Shown here one piece after another: positions 9,045-16,116 of a DNA stretch of 64,000 nt; the stretch's first letter is position 1, and each line of letters starts with the position of its first letter. The notes beneath the pieces are model-generated. The model saw only the letters and a list, made by a program, of their open reading frames with translations. It was not told the DNA's origin and made no database searches. This DNA is from Arenimonas sp. (GTDB lineage Bacteria; Pseudomonadota; Alphaproteobacteria; Rhizobiales; Rhizobiaceae): contig JAIBEK010000066.1 of NCBI GenBank assembly GCA_019459145.1, forward strand, positions 32,594 to 96,593. The letters run 5' to 3'. The translations under genes were made by a program, and so were the position numbers.

Positions 9045-10961
9045 ATGAGCAACGGGTTGAACGCAGGCCTCACCACCCTTCGCGAAGACGAGATCGCCAA
9101 ACATCTGGCCGTGGCGCAGGCGCTGGTGACGCGCTTCGTCGCGCTCGATCCGGGCGAGGGGGCGGCGGGCACGGCGCTGGCCGGCAGCGGGCGGCGCTTC
9201 GTCTCGACGGTGTCGACCGGCGGCGTGCGGCGAACCCGCGAGGTGGAGCTGGCAAAGACCATCCAGTCGACCGGCAGCGGCGATCCGCTGCTGTCTCCGA
9301 CTCAGCACAGCGTGCTCTACCGGGTGCGGCGCGGCATCCAGGTTTCGCTGGCGATCGGCGAAGTTTTTGGCCGGCAGACGGATCTGGAACAGTTGCAGGC
9401 GCGCAATGTGACAGCACCCTTGCAGGGCGAGGAGGCGGCCCGCTTCAAGGCGCTGCTGTCGGCCTCGGCCTATGTCTCGGCCTTTTCGCTGGCCGCCTAT
9501 CTGCTCTCGACGCTTGCCGGCGAAGGCGAGCCGGTCAACGACACGCCCGAGCCGGACTTCCTGTTCGACACGCCGCAGGATGCGTTGAAAAGCATGGTGG
9601 CCGGGCTGGATGCGGCGCTGAAAGGTGCGGCCGACGACGCGACGCTCGGCCAGCGGGCGCGCGCCTTTGCCCGCGCGGCGATCGACGGGCTTTTGACCCG
9701 CAAGGCACGCTTTGCCGGGCTGGCGGCGTTCGAGAACACCCATATCCGCCTCGACCAGGACGACTTCACCCTCGACGGCTTCGATGTGGCGCCCGGCCAG
9801 CGGCGCAAGCCGCTGGTGATGACCTTCAAGAAGCCCGAGGAGATCGTCGGCAATCACATCGCCAAGTTCCAGGCGATCAAGTTGGCCAAGATGCTGATGG
9901 CCTATGACTTCGACCGGCAGATGAACCCCTTCGTCGAACTCGGCGGCTTTCTCTTCACCTTCATCGGCGACGGCATGCCGGGCACCGGCAAGACGATCCT
10001 GATCCAGATGATCGCCGGGCTGCTCAACGACTACTGCCAGGTCGCCGGCTATGCCTTCCACTACGAGAATTTCGGCGTCGACCAGATCTCGTCCTACCAG
10101 GGCAAGTCGGGGCAGAATGCCAAGGCCTTCATCGACAATGTCGTCAATCCGCGGGTGATCGGCTTCGGCACGATCGACGATGTTGACCAGGTGGCGGCCA
10201 AGCGCTCCGACGATCGGGCGTCGGCCGGCCAGCACGAGATCACCGCCGTGCTGATGGAGGCCTTTGCCGGGGCGTCGACCGTGGTGCGCGGCAATTGCTC
10301 CTTCGGCATGTTCTCCAACTATCCGGAAAACGTCGACGATGCGCTGAGGCAAAGGGCCGGGGCGCGCTGGCTGGTCGACGGGCCGCAGACGGAAGCGGAT
10401 TACATCGACATTTTCGCGCTTTTGATCGGCAGGAATCACAAGATTCCGCTCGGCGACCATCAGTTGTTCGCCAATCAGGAGATCAAGCGGGCGGTCGGCG
10501 TTTCCTATGAAAAGCACGGGCGACCGGAAGAGGAGAAACTGGTCGCGGTCTGGCAGCGATTCGAGACGGAGCGCGGCCGGATCGAGACGCTCGCCGACAT
10601 CGGCGCCTATCTGCACGAGATCAAGCTGGCCGAGCCGCGCTTCACCGGCCGGGCGATCAAGAACATCACCGATGCGGTGAAGATGCGGGCGATGGATGTC
10701 GAGCTTCCCGACGAATGGTTCGCGACGCCGGAGGCCTTCATGCACAAGGGCTACGACGCCAAGAAGGCGATGATCGCCGAACTGCGCGGGCCGGTGACGA
10801 TGGAGATGATCCTGCAGGAGATCAACCGCTATGCCGACAGCGAATTCCGCTATGCCGACAAGTCGGACGAGGCGGCGGTCAACGAGATCATCCGTCGGGA
10901 GCGGCAGCGCGAACGGGCGATCGGCGAGATCGAGGCGATGAAGCGGGAGGGCCGGTGGTAG
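9045..10961 (+). CDS. Classical AAA-type ATPase
   Basis: 638 residues. An N-terminal ~230-residue region without recognised domain precedes one AAA module. Seen: Walker A GDGMPGTGKT (308-317, Lys316), Walker B ending IDDVD (377-381), and a second region of homology GMFSNYPENVDDALRQR with sensor-1 Asn425 and candidate arginine finger Arg435 or Arg437. This is the layout of classical AAA remodelling ATPases (Cdc48/FtsH/spastin-like), with no protease domain or membrane span. It probably forms a ring that unfolds or disassembles a partner protein; likely partners are the products of the neighbouring operon genes. The end of the gene is followed by a palindrome and an inserted toxin-antitoxin pair. 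Confidence 0.85.
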   Translation: MSNGLNAGLTTLREDEIAKHLAVAQALVTRFVALDPGEGAAGTALAGSGRRFVSTVSTGGVRRTREVELAKTIQSTGSGDPLLSPTQHSVLYRVRRGIQVSLAIGEVFGRQTDLEQLQARNVTAPLQGEEAARFKALLSASAYVSAFSLAAYLLSTLAGEGEPVNDTPEPDFLFDTPQDALKSMVAGLDAALKGAADDATLGQRARAFARAAIDGLLTRKARFAGLAAFENTHIRLDQDDFTLDGFDVAPGQRRKPLVMTFKKPEEIVGNHIAKFQAIKLAKMLMAYDFDRQMNPFVELGGFLFTFIGDGMPGTGKTILIQMIAGLLNDYCQVAGYAFHYENFGVDQISSYQGKSGQNAKAFIDNVVNPRVIGFGTIDDVDQVAAKRSDDRASAGQHEITAVLMEAFAGASTVVRGNCSFGMFSNYPENVDDALRQRAGARWLVDGPQTEADYIDIFALLIGRNHKIPLGDHQLFANQEIKRAVGVSYEKHGRPEEEKLVAVWQRFETERGRIETLADIGAYLHEIKLAEPRFTGRAIKNITDAVKMRAMDVELPDEWFATPEAFMHKGYDAKKAMIAELRGPVTMEMILQEINRYADSEFRYADKSDEAAVNEIIRRERQRERAIGEIEAMKREGRW

Positions 10962-10981
10962 GCGTGAGAGGCATGCGTCTG

Positions 10982-11002
10982 AAATTCGCTATTAGCGAAT
11001 TT
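10982..11002. promoter_or_regulatory. Perfect palindromic operator before relE/xre pair
   Basis: AAATTCGCTA-T-TAGCGAATTT, a perfect 21-base dyad, lies 35 bases upstream of the toxin start and just after the AAA stop. Xre antitoxins usually repress their own promoter through such dyads, so this is the probable autoregulatory site. It implies that the pair, and possibly the two operon genes after it, have their own promoter. Confidence 0.7.
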
Positions 11003-11036
11003 TGATTTGCCCCGAGGTTTGGAAGCGGATATTTTC

Positions 11037-11297
11037 ATGAAGAGAATTATCTACAGCAAACAGGCAAGCAAGATGCTGGCTCGGATTCAAGCCAACGAGG
11101 CGCTGCGGATCAGGGCGAAGATTGTGCAGTATGCAGAAGAACCCGCCAGCCTTGCGAACAACGTCAAAAGATTGCGAGAGAGCGGCTATCTTCGGCTTCG
11201 TATCGGCGACTGGCGGGTGATCTTTAGGGAGGACGGCGTGGTCGTGGACGTTGTGAGGATCGCGGCGCGAGGCGAAGCTTACGAGGGAGAGATATGA
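11037..11297 (+). CDS. RelE/ParE-superfamily toxin
   Basis: 86-residue putative ribosome-dependent mRNA interferase or related toxin. Seen: the RelE-type core LRESGYLRLRIGDWRVIF with basic residues near the expected active site and the C-terminal strand VVVDVVRIAARGEAYE. ATG at 11037 is the normal toxin length; an upstream in-frame start at 11007 would add ten residues without support. The stop overlaps the antitoxin start (ATGA), toxin first. The pair sits inside the AAA operon, between the ATPase and the DUF6638-like gene. Confidence 0.85.
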   Translation: MKRIIYSKQASKMLARIQANEALRIRAKIVQYAEEPASLANNVKRLRESGYLRLRIGDWRVIFREDGVVVDVVRIAARGEAYEGEI

Positions 11298-11716
11298 TGA
11301 GTATCGCAACATCGTTCATGACGCCCAACGGCGAAGAGATGGTCGTGCTGAGCCGTAAGGACTATGAGGCCCTATTGCAGCGACTGGACCGTGTCGAGGA
11401 CCTCGAGGACAGTCTGGCGATCGCCGATTTCGAGAAGAAGCGCGCTGCGGGCCAAGAAGAACTCATTCCGTCCGAGTTTGTTGATCGGATGATCGACGGC
11501 GAGAGTCCGGTGCGCGTCTGGCGGGAGTATCGGGGTCTTTCCGCAAAAGATCTTGCCGCCAAAGCCGGTATCAGCACGGCCTATCTTTCGGAAATCGAAA
11601 CAGGGAAGAAGGATGGCAGCGTCTCGGCCCTGAAATCCATCGCCGACGCTCTCAAGCTCGACCTCGACGACCTCTACTGGCGACGCGAGGACAGGAAGGT
11701 CGCAGACACAAAATGA
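11294..11716 (+). CDS. Xre-family antitoxin
   Basis: 140 residues. The C-terminal half is a helix-turn-helix (LSAKDLAAKAGISTAYLSEIETG near 94-116) that should bind the palindrome at 10982-11002. The N-terminal half (MTPNGEEMVVLSRKDYEALLQRLDRVEDLEDS) is the usual toxin-neutralising segment. It starts inside the toxin stop codon and its own stop overlaps the start of the DUF6638-like gene (ATGA at 11713-11716), so translation of the downstream operon gene is coupled to the antitoxin. Other near-start ATGs (11297 and downstream) are possible. Confidence 0.85.
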   Translation: MMSIATSFMTPNGEEMVVLSRKDYEALLQRLDRVEDLEDSLAIADFEKKRAAGQEELIPSEFVDRMIDGESPVRVWREYRGLSAKDLAAKAGISTAYLSEIETGKKDGSVSALKSIADALKLDLDDLYWRREDRKVADTK

Positions 11717-13011
11717 ACCGTCTCCTCGAAGCCGAACTGATCTACGGCCGGCTGCTCGCCGTCACCGAGCCGCATCTGGTCGCCCGCTACAACAAGGCGC
11801 TGTCCGGCTTCGGTTTGAAGCCGACGGCGCTGTCCGAGTTCGACATCGACATGACCGGGTTTTCGCCGCAGGTTGCCGACGAACTGGGTGACAAGGATTA
11901 CCTCGATCCGAACCGGGTGAACCGGCGTTTCATCGTGCTGACGCCGGAGCAGGAGAACCTGCCGGTGGTGCATACCAGTTTTTCCAACACCGCCGGCCTG
12001 ATGCACGAGTTCTTCACCGCCAATGCGCGGGCGATCAATTCGGTGACGATCAAGGATGCGCTCTACGGTGAGATCGAGGATTCGGTTGCAAGGGTCGAAA
12101 GCCTGGAGGACCTGCTGTCGATCAACGCGGTTCAGTTCAAGGTGCTCTCGGCCGAGGACGTGCTCGGCAAGGCCGCCGAGCTGCGCCGCCTGGCTGATAG
12201 ACTGCAAGACGAGCCCGATGCCTGGCGCGACGATGCCATGCTCAATCGCATGGTCGAGCTTGCCAAGCTGACCGGCGACATTCGCCAGAACGTGCTGGTA
12301 CCCGACAAGCTGGTTTTCCGCCACGACGCCTTCTGGGCCAATCATTTCGGCGGCACCTATGTCTTCGTCGACGACAAGATCACCACGGTGATCTCAGATC
12401 CGGCGGCGCCGGGTTTTCGCCGCTCGCGCCCCTGGCAGGTCAGCTATATCTCGATCCGCGAGCCGGCGCAGATCTTCGATTTCCTCACCAGGACCGGACG
12501 GGTCGAACTGCCGCGGGCAAGCTGGGTCGAGGGTTCGGGGCTCTATGCCCATCGGGCCGAGATGGCGGCGATCGCGCGGGCCTACGAGGCCGATCCGGCC
12601 ATGGATTTTTCCAGGCTGGAGCCGGTCTGGCTGCAGACCTTCATCCACCGCAATGCCGAGCGGGTGGCGCGGGACGGCACCTATCCCTTCCTGCAGGAGA
12701 TGATCCGGGCGATCGGTGCCTCGGGCAGCATCCGTATCGAGGATATCGATCCGGCGCGGCGTTTTCTCCTGGTGCGGGCCAAGCCCGAGCATCGGGACCA
12801 ATGGCTCACCAACCGGCTGATTTCGCAACTGACGCCGATGGACTTCGTGTCGCGGTTCATTTTCGACAAGCAGGGCTTTTATGATGCCTACGAAGGGTTT
12901 AGCGATGGCTTCCGGGAATATGTTGTATCCCGCCTGTCGCAGACCTACCTGAAAGACAAGGCGGGTTTCCGCAAACGCCTCTACGGCATAGGAGAAGACG
13001 ACAATGCTTGA
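11713..13011 (+). CDS. DUF6638-like protein of the AAA operon
   Basis: 432 residues, soluble, no signal or membrane segment. It resembles proteins labelled DUF6638 in alphaproteobacteria, placed from memory; no biochemical function is known to me. Notable conserved-looking stretches are LLEAELIYGRLLAV at the N-terminus, FWANHFGGTYVFVDDKI near 210, and the C-terminal LTPMDFVSRFIFDKQGFY. It overlaps both neighbours (four bases with the antitoxin, eight with the DUF2333-like gene), which points to a tightly coupled module with the AAA ATPase. Confidence 0.7.
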   Translation: MNRLLEAELIYGRLLAVTEPHLVARYNKALSGFGLKPTALSEFDIDMTGFSPQVADELGDKDYLDPNRVNRRFIVLTPEQENLPVVHTSFSNTAGLMHEFFTANARAINSVTIKDALYGEIEDSVARVESLEDLLSINAVQFKVLSAEDVLGKAAELRRLADRLQDEPDAWRDDAMLNRMVELAKLTGDIRQNVLVPDKLVFRHDAFWANHFGGTYVFVDDKITTVISDPAAPGFRRSRPWQVSYISIREPAQIFDFLTRTGRVELPRASWVEGSGLYAHRAEMAAIARAYEADPAMDFSRLEPVWLQTFIHRNAERVARDGTYPFLQEMIRAIGASGSIRIEDIDPARRFLLVRAKPEHRDQWLTNRLISQLTPMDFVSRFIFDKQGFYDAYEGFSDGFREYVVSRLSQTYLKDKAGFRKRLYGIGEDDNA

Positions 13012-14113
13012 TCCGGTCATCGCGTTCTTCCAGCGCGTCTTTGCCGCCATCGGACGCGGCATCGGCATGGTCGTGGCGGCCATCTTCTGGCCGTTTCTCG
13101 CCGCCCACAGCTGGTATCAGCGGCGCAACTGGCTGATCAAGATCCCGGTCCTGCTGTTCGTCCTGGTGCTGATCGGCTTTTACGGCCAGTTCGTCTGGCG
13201 CACCCAGACCTGGTACGGCTTCGATCCGGAATTCGCCCAAGCCTATAAGTTCCCGGCTCGCCAGGTCGCGGCGGGACAAGAGAACGCCGCCAAGCCGGGC
13301 ACCTGCCAGAATTCGGCGATCGTCACCGTGGTGGCCGATCTGACCGATACCAATGTCAACCAGAATATCTGGATCTCGTCGTCACTGGTCTACAAGATGG
13401 GCCTGTTCGGCGTCGACTGGGACCATACCCCGTTCTTCGACAACAAGGCGTCGTTCCAGCGCGGCGTCAATCAGGTCGCGCGGCGGCTGGCGATCGAACT
13501 GGCCGACAATCTCGGCCGCGTGCGCGGCACGTCGAGCATCAACAACGACCTGCAGGATGCCCGCGGCAATATCCAGTTCGACGAGGGCACCTGGTATTTC
13601 GGCACCGATCCGCTCGGCTTCAAGACGCCGACGCCGAACTACTACCGTTCAGCCGTCGAGAGCTGGCGCAAGTTCAATTCCTCGCTGGAGACCTGTGCCG
13701 CGGTGTTCGATGCGCGCGCGGACAACCTCGTGCAACTGCTCGACCGCATGGCGAGCGATCTCGGCAACACGTCCGACATCCTTCGCCGCCGCTCGGAAGA
13801 GTTCGATGCCGGCTGGTTCGACACGCGCGCCGACGATCGTTTCTGGTTCGCCTATGGCCAGCTCTATGCACAATATGCCCTGCTGCAGGCGACCCGCGCC
13901 GATTTCGTCGACGTGATCCGCGAGCGCAACCTGACCGCCATCTGGACGCAAATGGAACAGCAGTTGCAGGGCGCCCTGCGCATCCAGCCGGCGATCATCT
14001 CCAATGGCTCGGAGGACGGCTGGATCATGCCGACCCATCTGGCGACCATGGGTTTCTATATCCTCAGGGTGCGTTCCAACATGGTCGAACTGCGCTCGGT
14101 GCTCGACCGCTGA
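13004..14113 (+). CDS. DUF2333-like membrane-anchored protein of the AAA operon
   Basis: 369 residues. One N-terminal transmembrane helix is visible (IKIPVLLFVLVLIGFYGQFV, about residues 45-64), preceded by a short hydrophobic region; the rest should lie in the periplasm. The remainder matches what I recall of DUF2333 (COG5345), an uncharacterised family: WYGFDPEFAQAYKFPARQV, NQVARRLAIELADNLGRVRG, and the C-terminal THLATMGFYILRVRSNMVE. As the only membrane protein of the operon it could anchor the system at the cytoplasmic membrane. It overlaps the previous gene by eight bases and is followed by a hairpin. Confidence 0.75.
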   Translation: MLDPVIAFFQRVFAAIGRGIGMVVAAIFWPFLAAHSWYQRRNWLIKIPVLLFVLVLIGFYGQFVWRTQTWYGFDPEFAQAYKFPARQVAAGQENAAKPGTCQNSAIVTVVADLTDTNVNQNIWISSSLVYKMGLFGVDWDHTPFFDNKASFQRGVNQVARRLAIELADNLGRVRGTSSINNDLQDARGNIQFDEGTWYFGTDPLGFKTPTPNYYRSAVESWRKFNSSLETCAAVFDARADNLVQLLDRMASDLGNTSDILRRRSEEFDAGWFDTRADDRFWFAYGQLYAQYALLQATRADFVDVIRERNLTAIWTQMEQQLQGALRIQPAIISNGSEDGWIMPTHLATMGFYILRVRSNMVELRSVLDR

Positions 14114-14123
14114 GGGCGACGGC

Positions 14124-14144
14124 CGGCCCGTCTCTGGCGGGCCG
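14124..14144. terminator. Hairpin at end of AAA operon
   Basis: CGGCCCG and CGGGCCG around TCTCTGG, ten bases after the DUF2333-like stop and before the converging PAS gene. No T tract, so it may terminate weakly in either direction or just stabilise the message. Confidence 0.4.
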
Positions 14145-14155
14145 ACGCTGACGTC

Positions 14156-14611
14156 CTATTGGTCTTCGTCGGAAAATGCAGCGGTGCGCAACCGCTCGAA
14201 GAATTCGTAGGTAATGCCGACGATTTCGCCGGACGTGCCGGCCTTGGCGCGGAATTTTCCGACGCTGCGGACGAACTTCCAGCCGTCTTCACCACGCCGC
14301 ACGCGGAAGATGTTGTGGTAGCTCTGCTTGTGGCTGCAGGTGCGCTCGAAACTCTCCATCAGGATCGGCAGATCCTCCGGATTGATCCGGGCGCGGGCCT
14401 CCACCAGGTTCAGCGGACCGTCGCTGACTTCCATCTCGAAAATGCGAAAGACGTCGGGCGTGGCGAAATACAGGCCCGTGTCGAGGTCTATCCGCCAGAA
14501 ACCGTAAAGCCGGAAGGCCTGGGCCAGTTCCACGACCTCGTGCTCGGTCATGCCGACCGAGGTGCAGTCCTGGAATTCCTTGTGGTCCAGCTGGTCGAAA
14601 CGCAGGGGCAC
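14156..14611 (-). CDS. Single-PAS-domain protein
   Basis: 151 residues with one PAS fold of the PAS_3 type: GFWRIDLDTGLYFATPDVFRIF, PEDLPILMESFERTC, YHNIFRVRRGEDGWKFVRSVGKF. No output domain is present, so it may act by binding a partner or a ligand. I chose GTG at 14611 because GGGGAAAG lies about ten bases upstream; an ATG at 14716 in the same frame would run 105 bases into the LuxR gene and adds sequence without homology. Same strand as the LuxR regulator, 47 bases after its stop, so probably co-transcribed. Alternative: a truncated sensor kinase, but no sign of a kinase remnant was seen. Confidence 0.7.
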   Translation of the reverse strand: MPLRFDQLDHKEFQDCTSVGMTEHEVVELAQAFRLYGFWRIDLDTGLYFATPDVFRIFEMEVSDGPLNLVEARARINPEDLPILMESFERTCSHKQSYHNIFRVRRGEDGWKFVRSVGKFRAKAGTSGEIVGITYEFFERLRTAAFSDEDQ

Positions 14612-14658
14612 GATGATCTCTTTCCCCTGATCGGGCGTTTGCCCGCATCCATCAGGAA

Positions 14659-15381
14659 TCAGTTGATTAGCTTCAGCCGTATCGCCTTGGCTACCAACTG
14701 CGTCCTGTTCACGCAATCCAGCTTTTTGATCGCATTGGTCATGTAGGCGTTGACCGTGTGGTCGGACAGCGACAGGATCTGGCCGATCTCGATCGAGGTC
14801 TTTCCCTGGGCAGTCCAGCGCAGGACCTCGAGCTCGCGGGCCGACAGGATGTTCGGTACCGCCGTCTCGGCGCGCCGCATGCGGTCGTAGACGTCGAAGG
14901 CATGCAGCGAGATCATGCCCAGTTCGTTCAGTTCGACCTGGTGGAGCGGTGCGCGCCGGCCGTCATAGCGCAGGAGATAACGTCCTGTATCGACCGAGTT
15001 CATCGGGAATATGGTGCCCATGAGCAGGCCGAAGCGACTCATCAGTTCGTGCATCTTGTCGGGGCAGTCAAAGCTCGATGAGGGTCCGCTCTCGCCGAGA
15101 TTCCAGGTTTGCGGCAGCACGGAATTGGCGAATTTCGGCAGAATCGGGCAGTGGCGCAGGAACTGGTGCTTGTCGAACTCGCGCGCGAACTGCTGGGGAA
15201 GCGTGCTCTCCAGGACCAGAGGCATGATCGCCAGGTCGTGCGGGGTCGGAGCGGCCATGATCGTCACGTGATCAAGGCCGAATTCGTCGGCGATCCGTTC
15301 CATGATGCCCATCAACTGAGCACGTGTCTGGCTGCCGGCTATTTCACCGCTTAGCAGCGATTGACGTTCCGCGGTAATCAT
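14659..15381 (-). CDS. LuxR-family transcriptional regulator
   Basis: 240 residues. The C-terminal ~65 residues form a GerE/LuxR helix-turn-helix (LSARELEVLRWTAQGKTSIEIGQIL ... VNAYMTNAIKKLDCVNRTQ). The N-terminal 160 residues look like a divergent autoinducer-binding domain; some residues usual for acyl-homoserine-lactone binding are not evident and no luxI synthase is nearby, so it may be a LuxR solo or respond to something else. It is first in a probable two-gene unit with the PAS protein. Its promoter should lie in the AT-richer 15382-15495. Confidence 0.83.
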   Translation of the reverse strand: MITAERQSLLSGEIAGSQTRAQLMGIMERIADEFGLDHVTIMAAPTPHDLAIMPLVLESTLPQQFAREFDKHQFLRHCPILPKFANSVLPQTWNLGESGPSSSFDCPDKMHELMSRFGLLMGTIFPMNSVDTGRYLLRYDGRRAPLHQVELNELGMISLHAFDVYDRMRRAETAVPNILSARELEVLRWTAQGKTSIEIGQILSLSDHTVNAYMTNAIKKLDCVNRTQLVAKAIRLKLIN

Positions 15382-15495
15382 CTGTGAATTCGAAAGTTGA
15401 GGAAGTGAGAAATGTTAACATAAACAAATATATCAGTCGCTCTGAAAAGCCAGTACTTTTTACTAGGGAACGGCGCAAAGTCCAAGGGACAAGCG

Positions 15496-15545
15496 AAAAA
15501 GCCGGCCGCGTGGTAAACAAACCCAGGAGCAAACGCGCCGGCCTT
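15496..15545 (-). terminator. Probable terminator of putR
   Basis: On the minus strand GGCCGGCGCG and CGCGGCCGGC pair around a ~25-base loop, followed by TTTTT (AAAAA at 15496-15500 on the plus strand). It starts at the putR stop codon. Confidence 0.6.
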
Positions 15546-16006
15546 CAGACGGGCAGGGCGGAACCGGTCTTGACCTCCTCCATCACGGCATAGGTGTGGG
15601 TTTCCCTGACGCCCGGAAGCGGCAGGATGACCTCGGAGAGGAACTGGCGATAGGCCTCCATGCCCGCCACCCGCGCCTTGACCAGGTAGTCGAAGCCGCC
15701 CGCCACCATATGGCACTCCATCACATCGTCGGAGCGCTTGACTGCTGCGGCGAAGGCGTCGAAAACATCAGGCGTGGTGCGGTCGAGCTTGACCTCGATG
15801 AAGACCAGCAGGTTGCGTCCGAGCTTTTCCGGCGACAGAATGGCCATGTAGCCGATGATGAAGCCGTCGCGGGTCAGGCGGCGCACCCGTTCGGCGGTCG
15901 CCGTCGGTGACAGGCTGACGCGGTCGGCGAGTTCGATATTGGTCAGGCGGCCCTCCTTCTGCAGGGTTCTGAGGATCTTCCGGTCGAGCCTGTCGAGTTC
16001 TTTCAT
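15545..16006 (-). CDS. putR: Lrp/AsnC-family regulator of proline catabolism
   Basis: 153 residues. N-terminal helix-turn-helix (LDRKILRTLQKEGRLTNIELADRVSLSP) followed by the ligand-binding RAM domain (ECHMVAGGFDYLVKARV). It is divergent from putA across 104 bases, the arrangement of PutR in Agrobacterium and other alphaproteobacteria, where it activates putA in response to proline. The intergenic AT-rich segment (16050-16095) should carry its binding sites. Confidence 0.88.
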   Translation of the reverse strand: MKELDRLDRKILRTLQKEGRLTNIELADRVSLSPTATAERVRRLTRDGFIIGYMAILSPEKLGRNLLVFIEVKLDRTTPDVFDAFAAAVKRSDDVMECHMVAGGFDYLVKARVAGMEAYRQFLSEVILPLPGVRETHTYAVMEEVKTGSALPV

Positions 16007-16116
16007 AAAGCACTACCCTCTGGTGTTTTTGTAGTTGTTCCGCCTGACCATAGCGGAAAAATCAGCGATTAAAATCAGTAATCAGTCGATAGCTTGCCGA
16101 TAACACGGAGGTGACG

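Noticed and set aside
7413..10745. Open minus-strand frame of 1110 codons opposite the coiled-coil, unknown and AAA genes
   Set aside because: GC-rich codon bias on the plus strand leaves the antisense frame open. The plus-strand genes have clear motifs and ribosome-binding sites; the antisense product is Arg/His/Asp-rich with no domain and runs across gene borders and a RIME repeat.
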